DNA of 64,000 bases from Accumulibacter sp. Lineage in GTDB: Bacteria > Pseudomonadota > Gammaproteobacteria > Burkholderiales > Rhodocyclaceae. Of the stretch, positions 63,675 to 64,000 are shown one piece after another. How positions within the stretch are numbered: position 1 is the first letter of the stretch; each line of letters starts with the position of its first letter. The notes under the pieces were generated by a model. The model searched no databases. It saw only the letters and a program-made list of their open reading frames with translations, and was not told where the DNA came from. Both the position numbers and the translations under genes were made by a program. Location: assembly GCA_024235695.1 (NCBI GenBank), contig JACKLX010000017.1:1-64000 (forward strand). The letters are read 5' to 3'.

Positions 63675-64000
63675 TTTCGGCTCCTCAGTTTCGTTCGATC
63701 GCTGCAAACGCGCGCGTCGGTCGATCATTCGAGACAATGATCACTGCCACCACTGGTTGCCCGCAGCGACCGCAGCGGCTCAAGCGATATACCGCAGGCG
63801 ACGGGCCCGGTCAAGGTCGCGCGCCGGCAAGTCGCGGCCAGACCTCGCTCCCGGTAAGCGCACGGCTCCCCGCGTGACGGCGCCGCCCAAGCAGCAGGAG
63901 GTGGCGCCTGACCGCCCGAGGGAGCTTCCTGCCAACCATCAGACGCTCGTTTCCGATCGCTCGGCGGCGCGCAGCGCAGCGCCGTCTACCGGCGGGACCC
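63675..64000. other. Right-edge intergenic sequence with promoter
   Basis: About 325 bases hold the ETF-QO promoter and no complete ORF I can support. A frame from a gene beyond the window edge cannot be excluded. Confidence 0.4.
63786..63814 (-). promoter_or_regulatory. Sigma-70-type promoter of the ETF-QO gene
   Basis: Read leftward: TTGACC (63814-63809), 17-base spacer, TATATC (63791-63786). Spacing is ideal and both hexamers are close to consensus. The ETF-QO ATG is about 112 nt downstream. Confidence 0.7.

Overview
The window is G+C-rich, densely packed DNA of a gram-negative, facultatively denitrifying betaproteobacterium. It carries a cytochrome cd1 nitrite reductase, a complete cbb3 oxidase locus, minor type IV pilins with PilY1, a PEP-CTERM protein, and the glyoxylate-assimilating half of the 3-hydroxypropionate bicycle. 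That combination fits Rhodocyclales, and within it a 'Candidatus Accumulibacter'-like polyphosphate accumulator. The taxonomic call is inference from gene content; there is no rRNA in the window.

Left edge (1-2.4 kb): a decayed mobile or toxin-antitoxin remnant (serine recombinase with its middle missing, VapC toxin, frameshifted VapB), then a small leftward operon for a Met-rich exported protein, a 47-residue Cys-containing peptide and a mono-haem cytochrome c. Next come a ferredoxin-NADP reductase (2.6-3.5 kb) and nirS under an FNR/DNR-type box (3.6-5.4 kb).

Central-carbon island (5.7-18.7 kb): meh (leftward), then a truncated CoA-transferase, mct, mcl and mch. Together the four intact genes can turn propionyl-CoA plus glyoxylate into acetyl-CoA plus pyruvate. 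They are followed directly by a four-gene 2-oxoacid:acceptor oxidoreductase whose last subunit is a GltD-like NAD(P)H/Fe-S protein, and by pyruvate phosphate dikinase. The enzymes that form pyruvate, oxidise it and convert it to PEP therefore sit together.

Housekeeping and surface functions (18.8-31.4 kb): tgt-yajC-secD-secF; leftward purB, a zinc-ribbon membrane protein and a DUF2322 protein; a GST-fold protein; an exported GlgX-like debranching enzyme; motA-motB; and a zinc-ribbon NUDIX hydrolase.

Respiration (31.4-41.1 kb, all leftward): ccoI-ccoS, ccoN-ccoO-ccoQ-ccoP, a DUF3313-type lipoprotein, and ccoG-ccoH-DUF3149. Terminators separate the blocks, and three FNR-type boxes lie in the control regions.

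Essential operon (41.4-47.1 kb): ribF-ileS-lspA-fkpB-ispH with overlapping or nearly touching genes. Pilus block (48.2-57.5 kb): pilE, fimT, pilV, pilW, pilX and a giant pilY1 of 2032 residues, with a TonB-like gene divergent at its head. PilY1 carries a Gln-rich segment and about 19 Trp/Cys repeat units inserted between its vWA and beta-propeller parts. Right end (57.8-64 kb): a DUF1194 PEP-CTERM protein behind a sigma-54-like promoter, tRNA-Thr(CGT), an AmiC-type amidase and tsaE, divergent queG, and ETF-ubiquinone oxidoreductase.
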